DNA of 64,000 nucleotides from assembly GCA_964393825.1 (NCBI GenBank), contig CAYMUY010000012.1, positions 1-64,000 on the forward strand, read 5' to 3'. Shown here piece by piece: positions 52,543 to 60,541 of the stretch. The translations under genes were made by a program, and so were the position numbers. Origin of the DNA: PFJX01 sp964393825. Lineage in GTDB: Bacteria > Pseudomonadota > Gammaproteobacteria > Burkholderiales > Thiobacillaceae. Each line of letters begins with the position of its first letter. Positions within the stretch are counted from its first letter, which is position 1. Under the pieces are notes generated by a model. The model searched no databases. It was given only the letters and a program-made list of their open reading frames with translations, and was not told the origin of the DNA.

Positions 52543-53823
52543 ATGGTCAAGGAATATCCGCGTTTCGTCAGTCTGCTCACGAAAAACACCGTCGCCCTGA
52601 TTCTCGCCGGGGGACGTGGCAGCCGCCTGAAACAGTTGACCGACTGGCGGGCCAAGCCCGGGGTTCCCTTCGGCGGAAAGTTTCGCATTGTCGATTTTCC
52701 GCTGTCCAACTGCATGAATTCCGGGATACGTCGTATCGGCGTGGTCACCCAGTACAAGTCGCATAGCCTGATCAAGCACATCCAGCGCGGCTGGGGTTTC
52801 CTGCGCGGCGAGTTCAACGAGTTTGTCGAACTGCTGCCGGCGCAGCAGCGGGTGGCGGAGGAATCCTGGTACAAGGGCACTGCCGACGCGGTCTACCAGA
52901 ACCTCGACATCCTGCGCGTCTACAAGCCGGAATACGTGCTCATCCTGGCTGGTGACCACATCTACAAGCAGGATTACGGCGAAATGATCGCCCACCACGT
53001 CCGTAACGAGGCCGATATGACCGTCGCCTGCATCGAGGTGCCAACCGAGGAAGCCTCGGCCTTCGGCGTGATCGAGGTGGACGATGACGGTCGCGTCATC
53101 AAGTTCGTCGAAAAACCGAAGGACCCGCCGTCCATGCCGGGCAAGCCGGGCACCTCGCTGTGCTCGATGGGCATCTACGTCTTCAATGCCGCCTTCCTGT
53201 TCGAGCAACTGGTGCGCGATGCCGATGATCGCCAGTCCGGCCACGACTTCGGTACCAACATCATTCCGTACCTGATCAAGACCGGCTATCGCATCTATGC
53301 CCACAGCTTCAACGAGAGTTGCGTGCGCCGCGAGGACGAGGAGCCCTACTGGCGAGACGTCGGTACCGTGGACGCCTACTGGGAGGCCAACCTCGACCTG
53401 GCCCGCATCACCCCGGAACTCAATCTCTACGACAAGGACTGGCCGATCTGGACCTACCAGGAGCAACTGCCACCGGCCAAGTTCGTCTTCGACGAGGAAG
53501 GCCGGCGCGGCATGGCGGTGGATTCCATGGTCTCCGGTGGTTGCATCATCAGCGGCGCCACGGTGCGCGGCTCGGTATTGTTCTCCAACGTGCGGGTCAA
53601 GGAAGGTGCCTATCTGGAAGAAGCCGTGGTGCTGCCCGATGTGGAGATCGGCGAGGGCGCCATCCTCAAGAAGGTGGTCATCGACAAGGGCTGCAGAATC
53701 CCCCCCGGCATGACCATCGGCATCAACCGTGCCGATGACGAGAAATTCTTCCAGGTTACCGGCCGGGGCGTCACCCTGGTCACTCCGGAAATGCTGGGTC
53801 AGGTCTACCACCATTTCCGCTGA
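52543..53823 (+). CDS. glgC: Glucose-1-phosphate adenylyltransferase
   Basis: 426-residue ADP-glucose pyrophosphorylase, the committed step of glycogen synthesis. The nucleotide site ALILAGGRGSRLKQLT and PGVPFGGKFRIVDFPLSNC are diagnostic; a beta-helix domain forms the C-terminus. An in-frame ATG at 52513 exists, but ATG 52543 is preceded by GGGGGA and gives MVKEYPRFVSLL, the usual start. Next to glgB and near pgi. It is closed by a terminator at 53848. Confidence 0.96.
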   Translation: MVKEYPRFVSLLTKNTVALILAGGRGSRLKQLTDWRAKPGVPFGGKFRIVDFPLSNCMNSGIRRIGVVTQYKSHSLIKHIQRGWGFLRGEFNEFVELLPAQQRVAEESWYKGTADAVYQNLDILRVYKPEYVLILAGDHIYKQDYGEMIAHHVRNEADMTVACIEVPTEEASAFGVIEVDDDGRVIKFVEKPKDPPSMPGKPGTSLCSMGIYVFNAAFLFEQLVRDADDRQSGHDFGTNIIPYLIKTGYRIYAHSFNESCVRREDEEPYWRDVGTVDAYWEANLDLARITPELNLYDKDWPIWTYQEQLPPAKFVFDEEGRRGMAVDSMVSGGCIISGATVRGSVLFSNVRVKEGAYLEEAVVLPDVEIGEGAILKKVVIDKGCRIPPGMTIGINRADDEKFFQVTGRGVTLVTPEMLGQVYHHFR

Positions 53824-53847
53824 CGCCGTGCCGCCGGCGCGGGTCGA

Positions 53848-53880
53848 GGCGATGCCATTCCCGGCATCGCCCGTTTATTT
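53848..53880 (+). terminator. Rho-independent terminator after glgC
   Basis: Nine-base arms (53848-53856, 53863-53871) with a six-base loop, then CGTTTATTTT. It lies 25 bases past the glgC stop. Confidence 0.8.
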
Positions 53881-53909
53881 TCGGCAACCAGTATGAGTGA
53901 GCCAGGCCC

Positions 53910-55208
53910 ATGGGCGCGAAGAAGCCGCATACCCTGACCCGTCAGATCGTCATTGCGATGCTCGCCGGGCTCACGCTGGGTGTTGTGCTGAACCTGCTCG
54001 GCGCCGCCCCCTGGCTGCAGGCCGTCTTCGTCGAGGGTCTGCTGCGCGTGGTCGGTTCGGTGTTTGTCTCCGCGCTGAAGATGATGGTGGTGCCGCTGGT
54101 CCTGGTATCCCTGGTGGTGGGGGTGACGGCGCTGGCGGACCTGAAAACCCTGGGCCGCATCGGCGCCAAGGCGCTGGTGCTCTATCTGGCGACCACCGCG
54201 ATCGCGGTGTCCATCGCGCTCGGCCTCGCCGCGCTGGTCGGGCCGGGCCAGGGGTTCAATGCCGGTGGGAGCAGTGCCAGCTTCGCGGGCAAGGCCGCGC
54301 CGCCGTTCTCCCAGGTGCTGATCGACATGGTGCCGACCAACCCGGTGGCGGCGATGGCCGAGGGCAACATGTTGCAGATCATCGTCTTCGCGCTGCTGTT
54401 CGGCATTGCCGTGACCATGTCGGGCGCGCGCGGCAAGCGCGTCATCGATCTGTTCGGCGATCTCGACGCGGTCATCATGCACATGGTCGAGTGGATCATG
54501 CGGCTGGCGCCCTATGGCGTGTTCGCGCTGATCACCCGCGCGTTCGCCAGCCAGGGCCTCGACCTGCTGCTGCCGCTGGCCGCTTATGTCCTCACCCTCA
54601 CCGCCGCGCTGGCCGTACAGGTATTCGTGACTTATCCGGTGATGCTGCGCCTGCTCGGGTCGCTGAACCCGCTGACTTTCCTGAAAAAGATGCGCGACCC
54701 CGCAGCCTTCGCGTTTTCCACCGCCAGTTCCGGCGCCACCATCCCGGTCACCTTGCACACCGTGGAAAAGAAACTGGGCGTGAAGAACAGCATTGCCGCC
54801 TTCACCGTGCCGATGGGCGCCACCATCAACATGGACGGTACGGCCATGATGCAGGGGGTGGCCACGGTGTTTATCGCCAACGTCTACGGCATCGAGCTCG
54901 GCCCGACCCAGTATCTGCTGGTGGTGCTCACCGCCACCCTGGCTTCGGTCGGCACCGCCGCGGTGCCCGGGGTCGGCCTCGTCACCCTGACCATGGTGCT
55001 GGGCCAGGTCGGCCTGCCGGTCGAAGGCATCGCCCTGATCATCGGCGTCGACCGCCTGCTCGACATGATGCGCACCGCCTGCAACGTCACCGGTGATTGC
55101 GCGGTCAGTTGCATCGTCGCCCGGAGCGAAGATGCGCTCGACCGGGCCGTGTTCGACGACCCGGCGGCCGGCTCGGTCGAGGATGCGACCCGGCTGGCTG
55201 GCTCGTGA
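53910..55208 (+). CDS. Dicarboxylate/amino acid:cation symporter
   Basis: 432-residue secondary transporter of the DAACS family (GltP/DctA). Membrane pattern and motifs are typical: LKMMVVPLVLVSLVVGVTALAD, AFSTASSGATIPVTLHTVEKKLGV (the serine-rich hairpin) and GATINMDGTAMMQGVATVFIANVYG. Substrate may be glutamate, aspartate, succinate or related acids. ATG 53910 follows a weak site. It overlaps the next gene by one base (TGATG). Confidence 0.93.
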   Translation: MGAKKPHTLTRQIVIAMLAGLTLGVVLNLLGAAPWLQAVFVEGLLRVVGSVFVSALKMMVVPLVLVSLVVGVTALADLKTLGRIGAKALVLYLATTAIAVSIALGLAALVGPGQGFNAGGSSASFAGKAAPPFSQVLIDMVPTNPVAAMAEGNMLQIIVFALLFGIAVTMSGARGKRVIDLFGDLDAVIMHMVEWIMRLAPYGVFALITRAFASQGLDLLLPLAAYVLTLTAALAVQVFVTYPVMLRLLGSLNPLTFLKKMRDPAAFAFSTASSGATIPVTLHTVEKKLGVKNSIAAFTVPMGATINMDGTAMMQGVATVFIANVYGIELGPTQYLLVVLTATLASVGTAAVPGVGLVTLTMVLGQVGLPVEGIALIIGVDRLLDMMRTACNVTGDCAVSCIVARSEDALDRAVFDDPAAGSVEDATRLAGS

Positions 55209-55762
55209 TGCCATCCTCCAAGACCATGCATCCACGTTGGCGCCGTTTCATTCCCAGCCGGGAAAGCATCCACCAGAACCGCTGGCTGCGCTGGCTGGCA
55301 CCGCATCTCACGCACCCGCGCCTGTGGCATTTCAGCCGACGCGGCGTCGCCACCGGGGTGGCCCTGGGGGTGTTCTTCGGCTTGCTCATCCCCATCGCGC
55401 AGATTCCCTTTGCCGCTGGCGCCGCCATGCTGCTGCGCGCCAACGTACCGGTCGCCATCGGCAGCACCCTGGTGACCAATCCGGTGACCTTCGCCCCCAT
55501 CTACTATGGTGCCTACCAGATCGGCCGCTGGGTGACCGGCGAGGTGCAGGGCGCCGAAACGGCGGAAGCCGCCCTGAGCACGGATCAGCTGTTGCGCCGC
55601 GCCGAAGCCGGCCCCTGGGGCCGCCTGAGCAACCTGGGCAAGCCATTGCTGGCCGGTCTGGCCATCGTCTCCACCAGCATGGGGCTACTGGTTTATTTCG
55701 GCATCAGCCTGTTCTGGCGCTGGCGGGTGCTGGCCAAGCGGCGCAAGCGGGGCGGTCGATGA
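55208..55762 (+). CDS. DUF2062 membrane protein
   Basis: 184-residue protein of the DUF2062 family. The conserved segment is GVATGVALGVFFGLLIPIAQIPFAAGAAMLL, with a second hydrophobic helix near the C-terminus (LLAGLAIVSTSMGLLVYFGISLFWRW). Such proteins occur beside envelope genes, and the molecular role is unknown. ATG 55208 overlaps the symporter stop, and the stop overlaps a possible upstream start of the next gene (55759). Confidence 0.88.
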   Translation: MPSSKTMHPRWRRFIPSRESIHQNRWLRWLAPHLTHPRLWHFSRRGVATGVALGVFFGLLIPIAQIPFAAGAAMLLRANVPVAIGSTLVTNPVTFAPIYYGAYQIGRWVTGEVQGAETAEAALSTDQLLRRAEAGPWGRLSNLGKPLLAGLAIVSTSMGLLVYFGISLFWRWRVLAKRRKRGGR

Positions 55763-55797
55763 GCCGCCACCCGCGCATTCCTGAGCGCACTACGCAC

Positions 55798-56916
55798 ATG
55801 AAACGACTGAATATCGGCCTACTTCTCTGCACCCTGCTGGCCCCCCTCCCGGCCTGGCCGGCACCGGCCGATCCCGACTGCGCAGCCGCCGAGGCCGCAG
55901 CCGCGGCCGCGCGTCACCGTCAGGCGCAGGCGGTGCGCCGGTTGGCCGAGGAACAGGCCCTGACGATCTTTCCCAACCGCTATGCCACACCACAGCAGAC
56001 CTACAGCGAGGAAGACAAGCTGAATGCCGCGGCCCTGGCCGTGGACTACTGGCGCCTGGCGGGCGCGAAAGGGCTCAAGGACAACATGATGATCACCGCC
56101 GTGCTGGCGTGGCTGCACAAGCGCGGTGTGCCCGGTGTCGCGGCCGATCCGGCGCGCTCCCGCGTATTCGGCGACTACGCCAAGGCGATCGCCCAGGAAA
56201 AGATCAACCACTACAACGCGAGAAAGCCCGTCGACAGCCCGATCACGGTGGCCATGCCGTCCGGGATCCCGGATCAACCCGACGCGGCACTGGCGGCCTG
56301 GGCGGCACAACGCATTCGACCCGTAGCGGGCGGCCTCAGCGACGAACAGGTGGCGTTGCTCAAATTTTGCGGCGTCCTGGCCGCCGTCGGCTCGGGTAAC
56401 GCGGTGCCGGAGGATGAACTGGCCTGGGCGGCGGACTTTGAACGGGGGCACGGCGGCCATCCCGGGGGCGAGCCGCCACCACGTCTGCGCCAGGCGCTCA
56501 GTCAGGGCGAGACACTGAAGCGCCAACAAGAAGAAGCGCGTCGCCAGCGGGACGCGGCGCTGCGGGAAACGCGGCAGCGCGAGCAGGCGGTGGCGGCGCG
56601 CAGGGCTGAAATCGAACAAAGGGAATGGGCGCAGGCGCAACAGGTGATCAAGCAGGCCAGGATGGACAGACCGCTGAACTCATCGGAAATCGAACTTCTG
56701 TGCCGCCATGATGCCGCCCTCTGCCAGCGCGCGGACGCCATCCAGCGTTACAACCAGTGCATGGGGAATGCCGCATCCGACGCCGGTGCCTACTATGGCG
56801 CCGCGGTCAGACGCGGCGGCAGGCCGAGTGACGGCACCTGGAGTGGCACCTTCAGCCAGATCAAAGGGCAATATGAAGCGGCCTGCCAGCGTCTCAAACC
56901 CGCCGGTTATCGCTAG
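55798..56916 (+). CDS. Exported protein of unknown function with coiled-coil segment
   Basis: 372-residue protein I do not recognise. It has a signal peptide (MKRLNIGLLLCTLLAPLPAWP), an Ala/Arg-rich helix, a middle domain (WRLAGAKGLKDNMMITAVLAWLHKRGV) with two conserved-looking tryptophans, and a charged coiled-coil (about residues 240-300: QGETLKRQQEEARRQRDAAL and beyond). Six or more cysteines lie in the last 120 residues. An in-frame ATG at 55759 overlaps the DUF2062 stop and would add 13 residues, but the signal peptide favours 55798. Confidence 0.7.
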   Translation: MKRLNIGLLLCTLLAPLPAWPAPADPDCAAAEAAAAAARHRQAQAVRRLAEEQALTIFPNRYATPQQTYSEEDKLNAAALAVDYWRLAGAKGLKDNMMITAVLAWLHKRGVPGVAADPARSRVFGDYAKAIAQEKINHYNARKPVDSPITVAMPSGIPDQPDAALAAWAAQRIRPVAGGLSDEQVALLKFCGVLAAVGSGNAVPEDELAWAADFERGHGGHPGGEPPPRLRQALSQGETLKRQQEEARRQRDAALRETRQREQAVAARRAEIEQREWAQAQQVIKQARMDRPLNSSEIELLCRHDAALCQRADAIQRYNQCMGNAASDAGAYYGAAVRRGGRPSDGTWSGTFSQIKGQYEAACQRLKPAGYR

Positions 56917-57006
56917 CGCCAGCCCGGGAGCCGGCAGTCTCCGCGGCCCGCACGGAGGGAACCCGAGCCCGGTGTCGTTGTCGATGGCTGCCAGACTTAT
57001 TGAGTG

Positions 57007-57471
57007 ATGCCCATGTTCCTTGATCGATTCCCCACCCTGCGCCAGGGGCTCGCCGCCTGCCTGCTGTTCGCCGCCGTGTCCGGCTGTTCCACGGAGCCCC
57101 AGGGGCTGCAACTGACCGCCGCGGAAGCCCATCGTCGCGCGCAGGCCGGTGAACTGACCCTGATCGACATCCGTCGCCCCGAGGAATGGCGCGAAACCGG
57201 TGTCGCCCAGGGCGCGGCACGCATCGACCTGCGCCAGCCCGGTGGTGCGAAGGGCTTCGCCGATGCCGTGCTACGGCAGGTGGACGGCAATCGCGATGCG
57301 CCCATCGCCTTGATCTGCCGTACCGGCAACCGTACCACCCAGATGCAGCGGGTCCTGCTTGAAAACGGGTTCACCAATGTCTACAACATCCGCGAAGGCA
57401 TGGCCGGCAGCGCCGCCGGCCCCGGCTGGATTCGCCAGGGCTTGCCGGTGGCGCCTTGCAACCGTTGTTGA
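57007..57471 (+). CDS. Rhodanese-domain lipoprotein
   Basis: 154-residue protein that starts with a lipoprotein signal (lipobox FAAVSGC with Cys27) and has a rhodanese domain: LTLIDIRRPEEWRETGVAQGA and active-site Cys in ICRTGNRTTQM, with the six-residue loop CRTGNR. It should be anchored in a membrane with the domain in the periplasm, and probably transfers sulfane sulfur there. GTG 57004 and ATG 57013 are alternative starts. This is the second rhodanese in the window, besides the cytoplasmic one at 36.6 kb. Confidence 0.87.
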   Translation: MPMFLDRFPTLRQGLAACLLFAAVSGCSTEPQGLQLTAAEAHRRAQAGELTLIDIRRPEEWRETGVAQGAARIDLRQPGGAKGFADAVLRQVDGNRDAPIALICRTGNRTTQMQRVLLENGFTNVYNIREGMAGSAAGPGWIRQGLPVAPCNRC

Positions 57472-57491
57472 GTGGGCAAAGTGATGGCGGT

Positions 57492-57815
57492 TCAGGCGCC
57501 GTCGCTGGACCGCTTCGGTGATTCCACCCGGGGCAGATGCTGGTGTAGCGCCGCCTTGGCCAGCAGGTGCGCCGACACCGGTGCGGTGATGAACAGGAAC
57601 AGGGTGATCAGGCCCTCGTGCAGGCTGACGCCGTTTCCCTGGCTGCTGAAGTACAGCGATGACGCGATCAAGAGGCAGCCGACGCCCAGGGTGGTGGCCT
57701 TGGTGGGGCCGTGCAGGCGAGTGTAGAAATCGCGCAGCCGCGCCAGGCCGAGCGAACCGATGAAGGTGAACCCCGCACCGGCGAGGATCAGGAACGACAA
57801 GACATAGTCCAGCAT
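57492..57815 (-). CDS. mrpG: Na+/H+ antiporter subunit G
   Basis: 107-residue Mrp subunit G (PhaG/MnhG). Three hydrophobic segments are visible: VLSFLILAGAGFTFIGSLGLARL, GVGCLLIASSLYFS and LITLFLFITAPVSAHLLAKAAL. The RLRDFYTRLHGPTKATTLG loop is the family signature. Last gene of the operon, 10 bases after mrpF. Confidence 0.95.
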   Translation of the reverse strand: MLDYVLSFLILAGAGFTFIGSLGLARLRDFYTRLHGPTKATTLGVGCLLIASSLYFSSQGNGVSLHEGLITLFLFITAPVSAHLLAKAALHQHLPRVESPKRSSDGA

Positions 57816-57824
57816 GGCCGGCTC

Positions 57825-58094
57825 CTATTCGATGATGTCGCCGCGCAGCAGGTACTTGCACAGCGCCACCGTACCGACGAAGCCCATCAGGGCGATCAGC
57901 AGCGCCGCCTCGAAATAGAGGGCACTGCCGAGGTGGATGCCAAGCAGGACCAGCAGGGCGATGGTGTTCACGTAGAGGGTGTCCAGCGCCAGGATGCGAT
58001 CCGGCGCGCCGGGCCCGCGCAGCAGCCGCCAGAAACTGAGGGCGACGGCGCCGGCGACCAGGGCGAAGGCGATGGGGATGACCGCGCTCAACAT
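57825..58094 (-). CDS. mrpF: Na+/H+ antiporter subunit F
   Basis: 89-residue Mrp subunit F with three membrane segments and the signature GPGAPDRILALDTLYVNTIALLVLLGI (given here in parts: APDRILALDTL). The frame is open much further, but ATG 58094 matches the family. It overlaps mrpE by seven bases. Confidence 0.95.
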   Translation of the reverse strand: MLSAVIPIAFALVAGAVALSFWRLLRGPGAPDRILALDTLYVNTIALLVLLGIHLGSALYFEAALLIALMGFVGTVALCKYLLRGDIIE

Positions 58095-58594
58095 GTCTCG
58101 AACACCGCTTTCAGCGGCGCCTCGTAACGTGACTTGATGTGCTCCCGTACCGCGTCCGGGTCGGGCGCGTCGAGGGCGTGCACCAGCAACATGCGGCGGT
58201 CTTCGCTGAGCAGGGCCGAAACCGTGCCCGGCGTCAGGCAGATGGTGTTGGCCAGCAGGCTGATCGCCAGGTCGCTTTCCAGACTCAAGGGCACTTCGAC
58301 GAAGGCCGGCCGCAGGCGCGACGGGCTGCCGAGGATGAGCCTGGCCACGGTCAGATTGGCGATGACGATATCGAGCGCCACCACGCCGGCGAAGCGCAGC
58401 AGCACGCCCGGCCGCCGGATGCGCACCGTTTCCGGCCAGAAGCGCAGGGTGAACAGCGGGATCAGCCAGCCGAGCAGGATGCCCAGCAACAGGTGGCCGG
58501 GTGCCAGGCTGTTGTTGAGCAGCAGCCAGATCGTCGCCAGGGCGGGGGTGAGCAGCGGATGCGGCAGGATGCGTTGCCAATTCGGTGCGCTCAT
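58088..58594 (-). CDS. mrpE: Na+/H+ antiporter subunit E
   Basis: 168-residue Mrp subunit E. An N-terminal pair of membrane helices (LLTPALATIWLLLNNSLAP, HLLLGILLGWLIPLFTL) precedes the conserved FAGVVALDIVIANLTVARLIL and NTICLTPGTVSALL. ATG 58594 overlaps the mrpD stop by four bases. The long frame that extends upstream over mrpD is a shadow. Confidence 0.95.
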   Translation of the reverse strand: MSAPNWQRILPHPLLTPALATIWLLLNNSLAPGHLLLGILLGWLIPLFTLRFWPETVRIRRPGVLLRFAGVVALDIVIANLTVARLILGSPSRLRPAFVEVPLSLESDLAISLLANTICLTPGTVSALLSEDRRMLLVHALDAPDPDAVREHIKSRYEAPLKAVFETC

Positions 58595-60096
58595 GGTCGG
58601 CCTCCGAGCACGGCATGGATGTAGTGATAGGGGTGCAGCAACTGATCCGCGGCGGCGATGGCGATCGCGTGCAATGGACCGGCGGCCACGGTCAGGGTGA
58701 GGGTCAGGGCCAGCAGGCCCAGCATCGGCGCCAGCGGCGCGGTCACAATGGCTGACGGGGCGCCCGCTTCCGCCGCCGGCGTGTTGAAGAACAGCAGGCT
58801 GCCGCTGCGCGCCAGGGCGATCAGCCCGAGCAGGCCGCCAAACAACACCAGCGCCATGATCCATGACCAGGCCGGATGCGCCAGCGCCGCCTTCAGCAGC
58901 AGGAACTTGCCGATGAAGCCGGATAGCGGCGGCAGGCCGGCCAGCAGGATGGCAGTGACGAAGAACAGGCCACCCAGCAGCGGCGCCCCGACCATGGCCG
59001 GGGCCGGCTCGAAGCGGTCGCCGGCCTCGCCACGCGCCTGGGCGATGTGTTCGGCGAGCAGGAACAGGGCGGCGGCGGCGAAGGTGGAATGAGGCAGGTA
59101 ATAGAGGCCGGCGGCGATGCCTTCCACGCTGCCCACGGCGAATGCGGTCAGCAATGAGCCCACCGAGGCGATCACCAGGTACGCGGCCTGCGGGCGCAGG
59201 CTGCGCGCCGCCAGGGCGCCGAGCAGGCCGGCGATCAGCGTCGCCAGGGCCAGGGGCAGCAGCCAGGGCTCGATCAACCGGCTCATGCCGCCGGCGCCGG
59301 CGCCGAAGATCAGGGTGGCCACGCGCAGGATGGCATAGGCGCCCACCTTGGTCATGATCGCGAACAGGGCCGCCACCGGCGCGCTGGTGCTGGCGTAGGC
59401 CGCCGGCAGCCAGAGATGCAGCGGCAGCAGGGCTGCCTTCAGCGCGAACACCGCGAACAGCAGCAGGCCGGCGGCGCGGGCCGGGCCCAGGTTCTCCGCC
59501 GGCACCGCCGCCATCTTCACCGCCAGGTCGGCCATGTTGAGGGTGCCGAACAGGCCGTAGAGTGTGCCCACTGCGATCAGGAACAGCGATGAACCGGCCA
59601 GGTTGAGCACCACGTAGTGCAGGCCGGCCTTGGATCGAAGGCGGCCGCCGCCATGCAGGATCAGCCCGTACGAGGCAAGCAGCAGCACCTCGAAAAAGAC
59701 GAACAGGTTGAACAGGTCGCCGGTGAGAAAGGCGCCGTTGAGGCCGAACAACTGCAACTGGAAGAGCACATGGAAATGCCGTCCCCTGGCGTCCTCGCCC
59801 CGGCAGGCATGCAGCAGGGGGAACACGGCGAGCAGGGCGGTGACCAGCAACATCCAGGCCGCCAGCCGGTCCGCCACCAGGACGATGCCGTAAGGCGCCG
59901 GCCAGTTGCCCAGGGCATAGGTCAGGATGTCGCCGCCCCCGACCGCGCGCAGCAGCATCACCGCCAGGCCGATCTGGCCGAGCACGGCGGCGATGCTGAA
60001 CAGGCGGCGGAGGCGCAGATCGAACCGCCGCGCCACCAGCAACAGGATGCCCGCCAGCAGCGGCAACAGGACGGGAGCAATGGCGAGATGATTCAT
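58591..60096 (-). CDS. mrpD: Na+/H+ antiporter subunit D
   Basis: 501-residue NADH-quinone oxidoreductase-like membrane subunit with about 14 segments (proton-conducting antiporter fold). Conserved features include KAALLPLHLWLPAAYASTSAPVAALFAIMTKVGAYAILR and HSTFAAAALFLLAEH. The lysine in KVGAYA is expected in the proton path. It is separated from mrpC by 112 bases, an unusually large gap in this operon. Confidence 0.96.
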   Translation of the reverse strand: MNHLAIAPVLLPLLAGILLLVARRFDLRLRRLFSIAAVLGQIGLAVMLLRAVGGGDILTYALGNWPAPYGIVLVADRLAAWMLLVTALLAVFPLLHACRGEDARGRHFHVLFQLQLFGLNGAFLTGDLFNLFVFFEVLLLASYGLILHGGGRLRSKAGLHYVVLNLAGSSLFLIAVGTLYGLFGTLNMADLAVKMAAVPAENLGPARAAGLLLFAVFALKAALLPLHLWLPAAYASTSAPVAALFAIMTKVGAYAILRVATLIFGAGAGGMSRLIEPWLLPLALATLIAGLLGALAARSLRPQAAYLVIASVGSLLTAFAVGSVEGIAAGLYYLPHSTFAAAALFLLAEHIAQARGEAGDRFEPAPAMVGAPLLGGLFFVTAILLAGLPPLSGFIGKFLLLKAALAHPAWSWIMALVLFGGLLGLIALARSGSLLFFNTPAAEAGAPSAIVTAPLAPMLGLLALTLTLTVAAGPLHAIAIAAADQLLHPYHYIHAVLGGRP

Positions 60097-60208
60097 GCGC
60101 TCCCCTCCACGGCTTCAACGACATTGCCGAAGGATGGGGTGAGCGACAGCGAATCCCGGCAATGTGCGCGAACGAGGAAAGGGACGCGGTCCAGCATCGA
60201 ATTCAGGC

Positions 60209-60541
60209 TCATCCTTCGTGTGCCCCGTCGACATGATCGTTGCCCATCTCCGCCCGTGCCTTAAGCGCCAGCATGATGACGAAGGCGGTCATGGCGAAGC
60301 CGATGACGATGGCGGTCAGCACCAGGGCCTGTGGCACCGGGTCGGCATAAGCGCCGCCCAGCCCGGCGCCGATCACCGGCGGGCGGCCGATGACCAGCCG
60401 GCCCATGGCGAACAGGAACAGGTTCACCGCGTAGGACAGAAAGGTCAGGCCCAGCACTACCGGGAAGGTGCGCGCGCGCAACAGCAGGTAGACGCCGCAG
60501 GCGGTGAGCAGGCCGATCAGCAGGGCGAGCACGGCTTCCAT
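60209..60541 (-). CDS. mrpC: Na+/H+ antiporter subunit C
   Basis: 110-residue subunit C, related to NuoK. Three membrane helices: AVLALLIGLLTACGVYLLLRA, FPVVLGLTFLSYAVNLFLFAMG and ALVLTAIVIGFAMTAFVIMLALKA. It overlaps the mrpAB stop by one base (TGATG). Confidence 0.96.
   Translation of the reverse strand: MEAVLALLIGLLTACGVYLLLRARTFPVVLGLTFLSYAVNLFLFAMGRLVIGRPPVIGAGLGGAYADPVPQALVLTAIVIGFAMTAFVIMLALKARAEMGNDHVDGAHEG

Noticed and set aside
58088..60124. 678-codon minus-strand frame spanning mrpD and mrpE
   Set aside because: Only its last 168 residues are a real protein (mrpE); the rest is an out-of-frame reading of mrpD.
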